Assembly (NCBI GenBank): GCA_013306675.1
Contig: JABLUY010000026.1
Location: 124,001 to 188,000, forward strand
Direction: 5' to 3'
Source of the DNA: Thraustochytrium sp. TN22
Lineage: Eukaryota; Sar; Bigyra; Thraustochytrida; Thraustochytriidae
DNA: 64,000 nucleotides
The notes beneath the pieces are model-generated. The model saw only the letters and a program-made list of their open reading frames with translations, ran no database searches and was not told the DNA's origin. Positions 27,085 to 37,117 of this stretch are shown in pieces. The number at the start of each line of letters is the position of its first letter. The stretch's first letter is position 1. A program made the position numbers and the translations under genes.

Positions 27085-29820
27085 ATGGCGGCCACGACGG
27101 TGGATGTGGCAAAGAGCCGCGAGTCGGCGCTTGGCGAGGAGGTGGTGGCCCTCTTCGACAAGCGGTGCGGGCAGCTAATGCAACGCATCCTAGAAGAGCG
27201 GCAGGCGCTGGCGCACGCGACAACGGACGAGAGCGTGATTGAGATCGAGGCGCGCACCGGCGTGCGGGAGAAGGACGGCTTCACACCGGGCGTGAAGAAG
27301 AACTTCTTCCGCAGCATGCTGGACTACTTTTTGAAGAAGGAGAAGAGCGGCACGTGGATGTGCGCGGATGACCGCAGCAAGCGCGTGGGGTTCGCGCACA
27401 CGGATCACGTGGACGTGCAGTTCCAGGATGATGTGCGCGTGACGGTGCGCGTGGACCGCGGCGCGAACGAGCGTGTGGAGAATATTGAGGTGATCGAGGT
27501 CATCACAAAGCGCAAGCTAGGGCGGCCGGCAGACTTTATTGTCAAGGCGCCGCAGCATGGCGACCGTATCCACCTGCGCATCGGCGTCGCCGTGGAGGAG
27601 AGCCTCGGCAAGTCGTCCAAGTCGTTCACGTCACACGTGCGCGCAGCCAAGCGTGCCATCATGGATGCCTTCAATGTATCGACGCGTATCAAGCTGCTTG
27701 GCGGCATCGAGCTGACGCTGCGCAAGGGAGCGAGCCCGGTGGCGCTGGTGTTCCCGCCAGACGGCGAGCAGCTGGCTCGCGGTCCTATGGGCTTTTCCGA
27801 CCCGCTCTACAGCATGGCATCGCAGAATGGGGACCACTTGGATGCGCGCGTCGCCGGCCAGCTCAAGTGGACGTTGCTTCAACCGAGCAACCTGCCTGGC
27901 TGCAAGGGCCGCCCGGACGTGGCGCTGCGCGACAAGACCACGCTGGACCCAAAGATCTTCGTCACCAACTTGCCCGGGCCGATCGACCTGGGCAATGGCG
28001 CCACCTACGCCACCTACGCGTGCCAGTACGTGATCCGCGTGCCGCTGAGCGACGTGCTGTGCGGGCACGGCAAGTTCGCCAAGGGCGCGGCCGAGGAACC
28101 TGGCGCAGACGACGACCAGGGGCCGGATCTGCCCATCAAGGTCTTTCGCCGCAAGAAGCGCTGGTCCTTCGAGCTGCGCAAGAATCAGCACCTAGACATG
28201 ACCGAGTCGCAGCAGTCTGCCAACCTTGGCTCGCTCTATACAGAGCCGCCAATTTTCGAGGTCGAGGTGGAGCGCACGCTCTCTTCGACGGGCTGCCGCG
28301 AACGCTCTCTCGCCGAGCTGGCGCTCGACCTCAATGCCGTCGCACTCGCCGACGCCTTCTTAATGGATATCGCGAGCCGAATTTATGGCGTGGCGCTGCC
28401 GCCCATCAGCCTGGATGCCGCCCCGCCCACCTGGCGGGAGCAAATGGACAAGGACAAACGCCGCGTGCAGCGCTTCAAGCAGGACCTCGTGCAGGCTGAC
28501 GAGTCCGCGCAGGGCGCCGCTTCGGCCTACAAGGACGCAATGCAGCTGGACGCTCCCGAGCTCGCCGACCAGAAGGACGCGGCCGGCTTCTACAACAAGC
28601 TCAACCGGTCCTCCGAGGCCAAGCGCTACGACAGCCTCATCTACCACATGCGCTGCCTGAACAACTTCGTGAAAAACGTCGTGATCAAGGAAGCGCTCGC
28701 ACGCTCGCTAGAGGCCACCATGCGCGAGCCGGGCTCCGGCGTGCACATTCTCGATCTCGCGTGTGGCAAGGGTGCCGACATGCGCAAGATCATGACCGCC
28801 GCCAAGCAGCTCAAGGTGCGCATTGACCAGTACATTGGGGTGGACATCGCGCGCAAGTCACTCGAGGACGCCGTCGCGCGCCTCGACGGCATGTCGCCCA
28901 AGCAGCGCCCCACCTTTCGCGTGCGCTTCATTGAGGCCGACCTCGGGCAGCACCACTTCTCTGCCATCCCGGACAGCGAGGAGGACTTCAAGCTGCTCGA
29001 CCAATGGGACGACCAGGCACAGACTTGGACCAAGCAGCCCCCGAGCAAAACCATCCCGCTCGACCAGACCTTCGACCTCGTCTCCATGCAATTCTCCTTG
29101 CATTACATGTTTCAAAACTGGGAGCGCGCACATCACTTCTTCGGCATGCTCGGTCGCCACATGCGCACGGGTAGCGTCTTCATTGCCACCACGGTCTACG
29201 CCGACGAAATGGTGCGCAAGCTCATGCAGGAGGGGCCCGGCGCCGCCGGCTTCAACATCAGCGACAACGGTGTCGATATTTGTCGCGTCAAATTCGATCC
29301 GGGCTTCCTCAGCCAGTTCCACGCCAACGACCCCGCTGCCGACGCCGACGGCCCCGACGCCGACGGCGCCGGCGACGGAGGCGACGTGGACGACCCTATG
29401 ATGGGTATTCGCTACACCTTTACGCTCTTGGACGGCGACACCGAGTCCGAGCAGGCCGTCGACGCGCCGGAGTGGCTCGTCCCCCAAGCGCTGCTCGTCA
29501 AGGTGGCCACGGCGCACAACTTCAACCTCGTGCGCTACGAGCGCCTTCCCAACTGCGCCTCGCGCCACATCAACCACGACGGCAACCGCCCCGACGCGCT
29601 CTACCGCAGCATGAACGTGCTCAACCATCGTGGCACCATATCGGAGACCGAGTGGAATATCGCGTCGCTCTACGTCGTCGTGGAGCTGCAGAAGGAGGCC
29701 CGCCCTTCGGGCATTAGCGAGGCTCTGGGCCGACTCAAGGAGCGCATCGCAAACTACAAGAACCTCCCTTCTGCCGAGCGCCAGGTCCTCCTCGACACCA
29801 TGATGAGGGAAGACGCCTAG
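27085..29820 (+). CDS. mRNA capping fusion: Cet1-like RNA triphosphatase + cap N7-methyltransferase
   Basis: The product is 911 residues from the ATG at 27085 (the frame opens at a GTG, 27049). The N-terminal half has the tunnel-fold triphosphatase pattern of yeast Cet1 and many protists: IEIEARTG (metal-binding Glu53 and Glu55) and FEVEVERTL (Glu392, Glu394, Glu396), with Arg/Lys strands between (ITKRKLG, IHLRIGVAVEE). The C-terminal half is an mRNA (guanine-N7) methyltransferase: ILDLACGKGADMRK (SAM loop, Asp557), YIGVDIARKSLEDA, FDLVSMQFSLHYMFQN. It would remove the gamma-phosphate from the 5' end of nascent RNA and later methylate the cap; the guanylyl transfer step is missing and is supplied by the gene at 33023. 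The fusion order is unusual. Confidence 0.87.
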   Translation: MAATTVDVAKSRESALGEEVVALFDKRCGQLMQRILEERQALAHATTDESVIEIEARTGVREKDGFTPGVKKNFFRSMLDYFLKKEKSGTWMCADDRSKRVGFAHTDHVDVQFQDDVRVTVRVDRGANERVENIEVIEVITKRKLGRPADFIVKAPQHGDRIHLRIGVAVEESLGKSSKSFTSHVRAAKRAIMDAFNVSTRIKLLGGIELTLRKGASPVALVFPPDGEQLARGPMGFSDPLYSMASQNGDHLDARVAGQLKWTLLQPSNLPGCKGRPDVALRDKTTLDPKIFVTNLPGPIDLGNGATYATYACQYVIRVPLSDVLCGHGKFAKGAAEEPGADDDQGPDLPIKVFRRKKRWSFELRKNQHLDMTESQQSANLGSLYTEPPIFEVEVERTLSSTGCRERSLAELALDLNAVALADAFLMDIASRIYGVALPPISLDAAPPTWREQMDKDKRRVQRFKQDLVQADESAQGAASAYKDAMQLDAPELADQKDAAGFYNKLNRSSEAKRYDSLIYHMRCLNNFVKNVVIKEALARSLEATMREPGSGVHILDLACGKGADMRKIMTAAKQLKVRIDQYIGVDIARKSLEDAVARLDGMSPKQRPTFRVRFIEADLGQHHFSAIPDSEEDFKLLDQWDDQAQTWTKQPPSKTIPLDQTFDLVSMQFSLHYMFQNWERAHHFFGMLGRHMRTGSVFIATTVYADEMVRKLMQEGPGAAGFNISDNGVDICRVKFDPGFLSQFHANDPAADADGPDADGAGDGGDVDDPMMGIRYTFTLLDGDTESEQAVDAPEWLVPQALLVKVATAHNFNLVRYERLPNCASRHINHDGNRPDALYRSMNVLNHRGTISETEWNIASLYVVVELQKEARPSGISEALGRLKERIANYKNLPSAERQVLLDTMMREDA

Positions 29821-30078
29821 TTGCGCGGCATCATCCACGATGGAGAGATGACCTTTTGGTTTTCCGAAACGGGGCGCTGCAAGCTCTTTCGGAGCTGCCT
29901 GTGAGCTCTCTAGAGCTAGCCCGGCGCTCCAGACGAAACCGTGACGCAAACGACAACGTTCAAGAGCCGCCGTGGTGCTTGGAGCGCCGCGGCGGGCTGT
30001 CGCCACCTTCCATCATCCTTTGTTTGTTCGTTCATACCTTACTTGTAGTCAGTACCAGTCAAATCCGTAAGTCAAAAG

Positions 30079-32571
30079 TTAGGCAACAACCGCAAAGGAT
30101 AGCGAGGCATGGTCCAGCGCGAGTGTCCCGGTGGGAGTGCCATCGATGCGCAGCTCCTCGAGCGCGACTGGGAGCCAGCGGATTTTCGCGAGCTCCTGGC
30201 GTGGCAAGCGCTCCGCGCCGCGCACGAATAGCTTGCGCATGCTCATATGGCGGCGCATGGAGAAGAGCGTGACGAGGCGCGAACACCAGGAGAGATCCAC
30301 AATCTCGAGGTTGGCGCAGTCACCCAAAGCGCGCACGTCCATCAAGCTGACGCAGTCGTTCATGTACACCTCGCGCAGGCGTGTACAGGGGCGCAGCGCC
30401 TCGGCATTGCGCAGCTGTACGCAGCGCTTAAGGTCCAGCACCAGCAGCGAGCGCGCGCAGGCCGCCAGGCCGCTCAGGTCTGACAAGTGCACGACGCTGC
30501 GGATGGAGAGACGCCGCAGCTCACAACCTTGCGAGAAGGCCGGCACGACCGTCAAACTGCGGTTCGCCGACAGGTCCAGTGTGCGGCAACGGCGTGCGCG
30601 CCCCACAGGTCGCAGGTCGCTCAGCTGTAGGCAGCCCGTGATCGACAGTGAGCGCAGCGTGCGGAAGCACGGCGAGCTGATGGAAGCCAGCGCGCTGCAG
30701 CCTGTGAGCACGAGCGAGCGAAGCCCGCAGCCGCCGGCGTGGCGTGTCCAGTCCAGATTTGACACCGCCTTGCATTCCACGAGCACGAGGCTGCGCAGCC
30801 CACGGAAATTGGCGAGCCGCGGCGGGCGCTCCAGGTGCTCAGCCTGCCGGATGGCCAGCGAGCGGAGAGCCCCGGCGGGCGCCAGCGCCTCAAGCACCGC
30901 AAGGCTGCGCCCGCGGTACTGCATCAGCTCCAAGTCCGCCAGCTCGCGCAGCATGGGGAAATCCTCCATGCAGGCGTCCTGGCGGTCCGGCTCGTCGTGC
31001 GCGCAGTAGGCCGGCTGAAAGGCGAGTGACAGCCGCCGCAGCGCCGGCATACGCGCCAGTAGTCCCGCGGAGAACGGTTCCCCGACCGCAATGGCCAGCT
31101 CACGCAGGTGCACGAAGCTCCGTGACATGTCGCTCAGCGAATTGTGCGTCCAGCGCACGCCCTCCATGCCAAGCCGGAGACAGGCGCCCGTGCCCATGCC
31201 GGCTGGCAGCGTGTCGATGCTCCAGGCACCCACTGGCACGCTAATATGCACAGACTCGAGCCTGCTCACGGAGCGCAGGTCGAGGAGAACGTGCTCTTTG
31301 CTAATCTTCTGCCGCAGCTGTTGCTCCGGCGCCTTGACATTGCCCCCAGCCCCCGGCCCGTCCTTGTCCAAAGACACGGCACGCGGCGGCGGCTTGAGTC
31401 TGCGGAAGCTGACGCGCAGCTCGCGCAAGCCCGCTGGCCATGTCTGCTTCGACAGCAGCTCCCGCGGGTGGCCCTCGACAGCCCAAAAGTCGAGGACGAG
31501 CCGCTGCAGCGCCGTGCAGCCGCGCAGAAAGGCTGCAAAGGACCGCAGCGCAGACGGCGTCACCAGCTCACACTGGTCCACCGTGAGCGTGCGCAGCGAC
31601 TCGGGCGCCGCGGTGACGGCCACGGCGCCGAAACTGGACACTTTGAGCTGCGTCAGCGTGACGGCCTCCAGGTGCGGCAGCTCGCCAAGGAAGCGCAGGT
31701 CCACGGCCGACGCGCTTCCAGCCAGCTGCAGGCGCCGCAGGCGCCGCAGCAAGGCGAGCGCGGCCGCGCCCTCGGCCCACTCGTCGGCGAGCGCCAGGCG
31801 CAGATTTTCCAGGGGGAAAGCCACCTCGCGCAGGCCGTCCAGCGCCGCCCGCGTGCAGCCCGACACCTCCAAGGTGCGCAGCGCGGGTAGGTGGTGCAGG
31901 CCGCTCAGCTTGCGCAAGCGGTCGCCGCTGCGACAGGCCACGACGACGCGTGAAAGCGCCGGCGCCGGCTGCGTCCAGCCAAGGTCTGCCGTGTCCAGGT
32001 CCACACGCAGGTTCGTGAGCCGCAGGGCGCGGAGGCGTGCCAGCAGTGCGGCATGGTCCTCGCAGAGTCGGCGCCACTGCGAGAGGCGCGCGTGGTCGAG
32101 GCGCAGGTCAGTGAGCCCCGGGAAGCGCGCCAAGAGCGCCCGCAGCGCAGGGGGCGGCGCCAGCTGCGCGAATCGCAGCTCGAGCTGCTCCACGCGCGGT
32201 TCAGGCGCGTCCTCCGCCCACTCCGGCATGCGCGCCAGCGAGAGACGGCCCACGCTGCGCGGGATGCTCGACACGGACCCATCCGCGTGCTGCTGCTCCA
32301 CGGCCACGTACTCGAGCCCGCTCACCACGCGTCCGCGCAGGCCCAGGTTCGCACCGAGCCCCACGCGGGTCTGCCATGCCTCGCCGCCGCGCGCCGCCCA
32401 GCATCTCGCGCGCGCGCGCTCCTCTTGCGCCGCGGTCAGCCAGACCTCGGCGGGCTCTGCCGAGAGCGCGTGCCGCAGCCCCTTGGACGCCGCCCGCAGC
32501 GCCGCCACGCCGTCCAGCCCTGCGAACGGCGCCACGGCCGCCGCCACGTCCTCCAGCCCGCGCCGCCCCAT
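30079..32571 (-). CDS. Leucine-rich repeat protein, possible F-box
   Basis: The product is 830 residues from the ATG at 32571. From about residue 130 to the end it is built of leucine-rich repeats of about 22-28 residues, many of the Cys-containing type seen in F-box/LRR proteins (for example LRSLSITGCLQLSDL, LLVLDLKRCVQLRNAEAL, LREVYMNDCVSLMDVRAL, LEIVDLSWCSRLVTLF). The N-terminus (LEDVAAAVAPFAGLDGVAALRAASKGLRHAL...VW) has the spacing of a degenerate F-box. If so, it would be a substrate receptor of an SCF ubiquitin ligase. It lies between the two capping genes, converging with the first; no functional link is evident. Confidence 0.75.
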   Translation of the reverse strand: MGRRGLEDVAAAVAPFAGLDGVAALRAASKGLRHALSAEPAEVWLTAAQEERARARCWAARGGEAWQTRVGLGANLGLRGRVVSGLEYVAVEQQHADGSVSSIPRSVGRLSLARMPEWAEDAPEPRVEQLELRFAQLAPPPALRALLARFPGLTDLRLDHARLSQWRRLCEDHAALLARLRALRLTNLRVDLDTADLGWTQPAPALSRVVVACRSGDRLRKLSGLHHLPALRTLEVSGCTRAALDGLREVAFPLENLRLALADEWAEGAAALALLRRLRRLQLAGSASAVDLRFLGELPHLEAVTLTQLKVSSFGAVAVTAAPESLRTLTVDQCELVTPSALRSFAAFLRGCTALQRLVLDFWAVEGHPRELLSKQTWPAGLRELRVSFRRLKPPPRAVSLDKDGPGAGGNVKAPEQQLRQKISKEHVLLDLRSVSRLESVHISVPVGAWSIDTLPAGMGTGACLRLGMEGVRWTHNSLSDMSRSFVHLRELAIAVGEPFSAGLLARMPALRRLSLAFQPAYCAHDEPDRQDACMEDFPMLRELADLELMQYRGRSLAVLEALAPAGALRSLAIRQAEHLERPPRLANFRGLRSLVLVECKAVSNLDWTRHAGGCGLRSLVLTGCSALASISSPCFRTLRSLSITGCLQLSDLRPVGRARRCRTLDLSANRSLTVVPAFSQGCELRRLSIRSVVHLSDLSGLAACARSLLVLDLKRCVQLRNAEALRPCTRLREVYMNDCVSLMDVRALGDCANLEIVDLSWCSRLVTLFSMRRHMSMRKLFVRGAERLPRQELAKIRWLPVALEELRIDGTPTGTLALDHASLSFAVVA

Positions 32572-33022
32572 GCCCCCGCGTCTCGCCCTGCTCGCGCGCC
32601 GCGCAGCGCTCGCTGCCTTGCGGGTCTGTTCGCGCGCTCGCCGACGCCGACCTCGGCGCCGAGGCGCGCCTCGACGAGGCGGAGCTCATGGTCACTGTCA
32701 AGTCCACGAGCTACTTTTTCTGCAAGAACGAATGAGGGGATGGATCGCACCTGCAGCGCTCCCCACGCAAGTTGCCGCTCGCTCTCTGCGCTGTGCTGGG
32801 CTGTGCTGGGCTGTGCTGCGCTGCGCTGCGCGCTCTGCTGCATGCTGCTGCATGCTGCTACGGCAAGGTTGTTAGCGCGAGGAGGATCTCTCATCAGACA
32901 AGGTCTGGCCTGGTCAGGCTGTCGTGTTTGCAGAGGATTGTAGTGGCTTTAGCTACTTGCTCTTCTCTGCCGCTCTCCCAGAGCCGCTCACTCTCGCGCT
33001 ACGCGTTGACCTAGGCCTAGGC
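32572..33022. other. Intergenic with CTGTG/CTGCG repeats and CCTAGG palindrome
   Basis: No gene is visible. GCTGTGCTGG-type pentanucleotide repeats lie at 32795..32850. A palindromic run CCTAGGCCTAGGCCTA (33010..33025) overlaps the stop codon of the minus-strand capping gene; the identical 16-mer recurs at 42152..42167. Confidence 0.6.
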
Positions 33023-36000
33023 CTACTTGGCGGCGGCGGGGGCAGCGCGCTTGAATACCATGACCTTGTACAGCTGGATAGCCTCCCACTCGGCCTGCGA
33101 AAGCGGCGCGCGGCCGTTGGTCTTGCGGCCGATGACGGCCATGGAGTGGAGCATGGCCTCGTAGTCTTTGCTCTTGTCGGCAATGAAGGCAGATAGGTTC
33201 TGCGACATGGTCAATTGCAGGCCATGCTCCGCGGCGATGGCGCACACACGCGCCTCGGGCACGACAAACTCCTCACAGTCCTGCACGGCGTCGCCAAGCG
33301 AGAAGCTGTAGGCGCTGCCAAAGGCAAGGTCGTCCGCCTGGGCCGGCAGCTCCTGCGCAAAGGAGACCGCGCAAACCGGGTTGCGAAAAGCAGGCCGACG
33401 CGCGTGCAGAACGTCAGCATCCGTGGTGGACATGATGAGCACGGGCTCGAAGCCGTCCGGCGCCGCGCCGGTGTCCTGCAGCGTGGCGTCCACGATGCGG
33501 AAGAAACGGCGGCACCGGTCTTCGTCGCTGCACAGGTAGTGGAATGCGAACTGGACGCTGACCACGTCGAAGCGCGAGCCGCGCACGGCCTCGTGCTCGA
33601 GAAGGGCCAAATCCGACATGTCGGCCTCCACGAAGGTGTAGCGCGTGTCGTCCTGGGCGCGCGAGCGCGCCTCCTCGAGCGCCACACTCGCAATGTCGAC
33701 GCCGACAAAGGCGTCGATATGCGCGGCGCTGGCGCGCCACTTGTTGAGGTCGCCGCCGCGCCCGCACGCGAGGTCCAGGACGCGCATGGGCGCCTCGCGC
33801 TTCTCCTGTGCGCGATCCGCCTCGCGCATGGCCTTGAAGGACATGGACGGCCCGCCGCCCCCGCGCCGCGGCGGCAGCAGCTCGGCCGGGATGCGCGGCA
33901 GATCCTGTGCGCTTGTGCGCCGCGCGCCGTCGCCGGCAAGCTTGCCCAGACAGCACTCGTGCACGAGCACGGCCTTGGACCAGTTGTTCAGCTTGCGCAG
34001 GTTCTCGATCCCGGCATCCAGCTCGCCCTTGCCCTTGGCGTTGCGCTCCGCCTGGCGCTCATTGTAGTGCGCAGCGACCGCGCGCGAGCCGCCAGCGCCG
34101 GCGCCGCCGGCAGGCTCCGCGGGCAGGCCCTCGGGGAATTCCGCCACGAGCGCCTCAACGCGCGCTGCGAGCGCATCCACCGAGACGGCCTCGGCCACCG
34201 ACTCTAGCACGCTCCAGCCCGTCCTGAGCGAGTTGGGCCGCGACTTGTCCACGCGCACGCGCAGTGCGCGCCAGCAGCCGAGTGACGCGTCAAAGACGCA
34301 CTCCAAAATGCTGGACGACGGCCCGCGCGCGTTACGCTTGCTCGCGGCGCCCGCGGCTGTCTGCCGAATCTCCTCCGCCACCTCGGCCTCGCCCAGCTCC
34401 ACGTCCGTCATGCCGGAGCGCCCGTTCACGTTCACGTGCTCCGAGAGGAAGATGGGCATGCGCCGGCCGGCGCCGCCGGCGCCGCCGTGGGAGAGGTCGC
34501 GCGCCATGACGCGAAAGTCCACCGTCAGTTGCTCCACCGGCTTGTACTTGACCACCGTGTACTCATAGTAGGTCTTGAGCGCCGGCGTGAAGACCAAGCC
34601 GTCGCACGCCACACGGCCAATTCCCTCGTACTCGTACTCGCGCGCCGCCTCGCGCAGCTCGCTGACGCGCTCAAGGTCCAAGAACGCCTTGTCGACCAAC
34701 CGGAGCCCACCCAGCTGGTCCACGCTGCCGCGGTATTCGCGCCACGCGTCCATGCGCGCGCGCAGGTCCGGCAGCGCGCCCACGTCCCGCGTACCCACGC
34801 GGATCGCGTCGAAGACAAGGTAGCCGCGGTCCGCGACGACTTCACCGTCCAGCAGGAGCCACTCCTGCTGGCCTTGGTCGGGCTGCTGCGCCTCCGCGCT
34901 GTCGGCAGGACCCAGGGTGCCGACGTAGCGAAAGGCCCAAGACCGCTCCACCAAGAAGCACTCGCGGCCCGGACCTGGAAAGCCCAGCAGCATGTGGCGT
35001 ACACCGTCAGACTTCTCGCAGACGACCCAAGCGCGGTGCTCGCGGCCGAGCGCCATGAGCTTGCTCAGGCGGAACGGCTCGGCGCGCGGGCCGGGGATGT
35101 CGCGATGCTTCATGTAGAACGCCACGTCTCTGTCCGGGCAGTTGCGCTGCATGATCTCACTCGACGTGAAGATGGTGGCCAGGCGGTCGCGCAGGTACGC
35201 GGACTGAATCGTGTCCAGAGACGAGGGCCGCTCCTGCGCGCCGCGCTGCGCCTGCGCCGCATACGCATCGAGAGCGCGACAGAGGTCACCGGCGGGGTTC
35301 AGGGCGCCGCCGCCTCCGTCCGCGGTCACGTCGGCGTCTGGCAGCAGCACGCAGGTGGCCACCGGGTTGCGCTCGAACTTTTCTGCGTGATTGTCCAGCA
35401 GCAGCGTGTTGCCCGCGTCGAAGCGGTCGCCAAAGGTCTCCCAGACCTTGTTCACGTCCTTGAGGAAGAGCGGCTTCTGCTGCGACACGACCGAGGTGCG
35501 TGGCCACTCGTTCGTGGAGTCCTCCTGGTCCCACTGAAAGAGCACGCGGTCGTCGTCGTACGGCGCGAAGAGCTCCATCTCCATACGCTCGCGCTTGCCG
35601 CAGGACCACACGCCCACGTGGAAGCGCTCCATACAAAAATGGATGAACTCGTCGCAGTGCGGCCGCCGCACGAAGCTGCTGTTGCTGCCGCCGCCGCGCC
35701 CGCCGCCGCGCCCGCGCCGGTCCTTGAAGCTCGGTCGGTCCACCAGCACGCCGTTCAGGTCCAGGATAATGAGCGGCGCATCGGCGCGCGGCTGCCGCGC
35801 GAGCTCCCAGCGCAGCTGCAAGAGTCCGGAGGGCAGCGTGCGCACCACGCGCACCACGTCCAGCGACTGCAGCGCGCCGGCGCCCTGCCAGAGCTCCACG
35901 CCGCTCACCACGCCGTAGACCTGCGGCTGCACTTCGACCAGCGTGCCGCCCGGGCCCACTTCGACCACCTTGCATCGTCGGAACTCTGCGCCGTCCTCCA

Positions 36001-36073
36001 CGGCCGCGTGGTCCGGGAATTGCCGCTGCTCAAACGGCACGAAGCCGCCGCCCTGCTGCTGCATGTGCTGCAT
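33023..36073 (-). CDS. mRNA capping fusion: FCP1-like HAD + guanylyltransferase + cap N7-methyltransferase
   Basis: From the first in-frame ATG (36073) the product is 1016 residues. The frame stays open to a GTG at 36550, and the RGG/Gly-rich stretch before 36073 looks translated, so the true start may be spliced in (an ATG at 36369 opens MDDWRRRDGG in another frame). Domains: FCP1-type HAD (IILDLNGVLVD, Asp105; LLLDN later; RP...FIHF...VWSCGKR); mRNA guanylyltransferase with all main motifs (nucleophile Lys354 in KSDGVR, LLLDGEVV, YLVFDAI, ACDGLVFTP, VVKYKP, RVRVDKSRPN); and N7-methyltransferase (VLDLACGRGGDLNKW, AFVGVDIA, FDVVSVQFAFHYL). It would add and methylate the GMP cap. The HAD motif is D-x-N rather than D-x-D. 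Confidence 0.87.
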   Translation of the reverse strand: MQHMQQQGGGFVPFEQRQFPDHAAVEDGAEFRRCKVVEVGPGGTLVEVQPQVYGVVSGVELWQGAGALQSLDVVRVVRTLPSGLLQLRWELARQPRADAPLIILDLNGVLVDRPSFKDRRGRGGGRGGGSNSSFVRRPHCDEFIHFCMERFHVGVWSCGKRERMEMELFAPYDDDRVLFQWDQEDSTNEWPRTSVVSQQKPLFLKDVNKVWETFGDRFDAGNTLLLDNHAEKFERNPVATCVLLPDADVTADGGGGALNPAGDLCRALDAYAAQAQRGAQERPSSLDTIQSAYLRDRLATIFTSSEIMQRNCPDRDVAFYMKHRDIPGPRAEPFRLSKLMALGREHRAWVVCEKSDGVRHMLLGFPGPGRECFLVERSWAFRYVGTLGPADSAEAQQPDQGQQEWLLLDGEVVADRGYLVFDAIRVGTRDVGALPDLRARMDAWREYRGSVDQLGGLRLVDKAFLDLERVSELREAAREYEYEGIGRVACDGLVFTPALKTYYEYTVVKYKPVEQLTVDFRVMARDLSHGGAGGAGRRMPIFLSEHVNVNGRSGMTDVELGEAEVAEEIRQTAAGAASKRNARGPSSSILECVFDASLGCWRALRVRVDKSRPNSLRTGWSVLESVAEAVSVDALAARVEALVAEFPEGLPAEPAGGAGAGGSRAVAAHYNERQAERNAKGKGELDAGIENLRKLNNWSKAVLVHECCLGKLAGDGARRTSAQDLPRIPAELLPPRRGGGGPSMSFKAMREADRAQEKREAPMRVLDLACGRGGDLNKWRASAAHIDAFVGVDIASVALEEARSRAQDDTRYTFVEADMSDLALLEHEAVRGSRFDVVSVQFAFHYLCSDEDRCRRFFRIVDATLQDTGAAPDGFEPVLIMSTTDADVLHARRPAFRNPVCAVSFAQELPAQADDLAFGSAYSFSLGDAVQDCEEFVVPEARVCAIAAEHGLQLTMSQNLSAFIADKSKDYEAMLHSMAVIGRKTNGRAPLSQAEWEAIQLYKVMVFKRAAPAAAK

Positions 36074-36397
36074 GTGCTGCTGCTGCTGCTGGAGGCCGCC
36101 AGGGCCCGGCGGCGGCGCCTGACGATCTGCGAAGCGGGCGGACCCGCCGCCCGCTGTCTGCCAGCCGCCGCCGTCGCCGTTGCTGTTGTGGCTGTTGCGC
36201 CCAAAGTTCCTCGCGCTCGCACCGCCGCCGCCGCCGCCACCGCCGCCGCCGCGCGGGAAGGCGCGCGAGGAGCCGCGCGCGGCGCGCCGCCGCCGCGCGG
36301 CCCAGGTCTGCCGCCGCGGCCGCCGCCGCCGCCGCCGCCGCCGCCATCGCGCCGCCGCCAGTCGTCCATGCCGGCGCCGCACGCGCCGCTCTGCCGC

Positions 36398-36431
<34 letters not shown>

Positions 36432-37117
36432 GCCGCTCGAGCGTCGAGCGATTGCTGATTGATTGATCGATCGGTCGATGATCGATCGACGATTGACTCC
36501 AACTCCGCCGCCGCCGCTGCTTTGCCGCACTTGCGCGCGCGGGCGCCCACTTACGCGCGCCAAAGACCCCCTTGCGCGCGCCAAAGGGCCCCTTGCGGCG
36601 CTGCCCATTCTCTACTTGCGCGCGACGGGCGCGAGGAGGACGAGGAGGACGGCGCGGAGACCGGGAGCCTGCGCGGCATCATGGTCGAGGGCGGCGAGCT
36701 TGACGGGCGAGGCTCGGAGCCCACGGGGACGTCGAGGATGCGGAGCTCGCAGGGCTGATCTGAGGGGGCTTCGCGGGGAGCTGAGCTCCTTGTGAGGAAA
36801 TCTCGCCGTCGGGGTGCACATGGGCAATGGGTTTGCTGCAGGTGCGACGGGGAGCGTCGGTGGGATGCGAGGGAGCCTCGGCGGCATCAGGAGCGTCGGT
36901 GGCCTTGCAAGGCAGATAAAAAGTCGCTCGGCACGCCGACGCGGAACGGGCGCAAGGAGCTGAGCAGGTTGCAGGATGGTGTCACGTGTGGAGATTGATG
37001 TCACGTGGAGCTTGGTGTCACGGGAGCTCGTCGGCGAGTCAAAGCTCGCCAGTCAATAGACAGTGTTTTTTTGCAATTGGGCTTACAATGTGCGAGTCGC
37101 GCGGGTATTACGTTCTA
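36074..37117. other. 5' region of capping gene and intergenic DNA
   Basis: 36074..36370 probably encodes the Gly/Arg-rich N-terminus of the capping protein. CCG trinucleotide runs lie at 36223..36251 and 36405..36432, and short GATCGAT-type repeats at 36463..36492. 36500..37117 shows no gene. Confidence 0.5.

Noticed and set aside
27085-36073. Viral origin of the capping genes
   Set aside because: Fused capping enzymes are known in large DNA viruses, but base composition matches the neighbours and the domain orders differ from the viral triphosphatase-guanylyltransferase-methyltransferase form. A tree would be needed to reopen this.
34436-36466. 676-codon plus-strand frame
   Set aside because: Antisense to the guanylyltransferase fusion; ends in poly-Pro from the CCG repeats.
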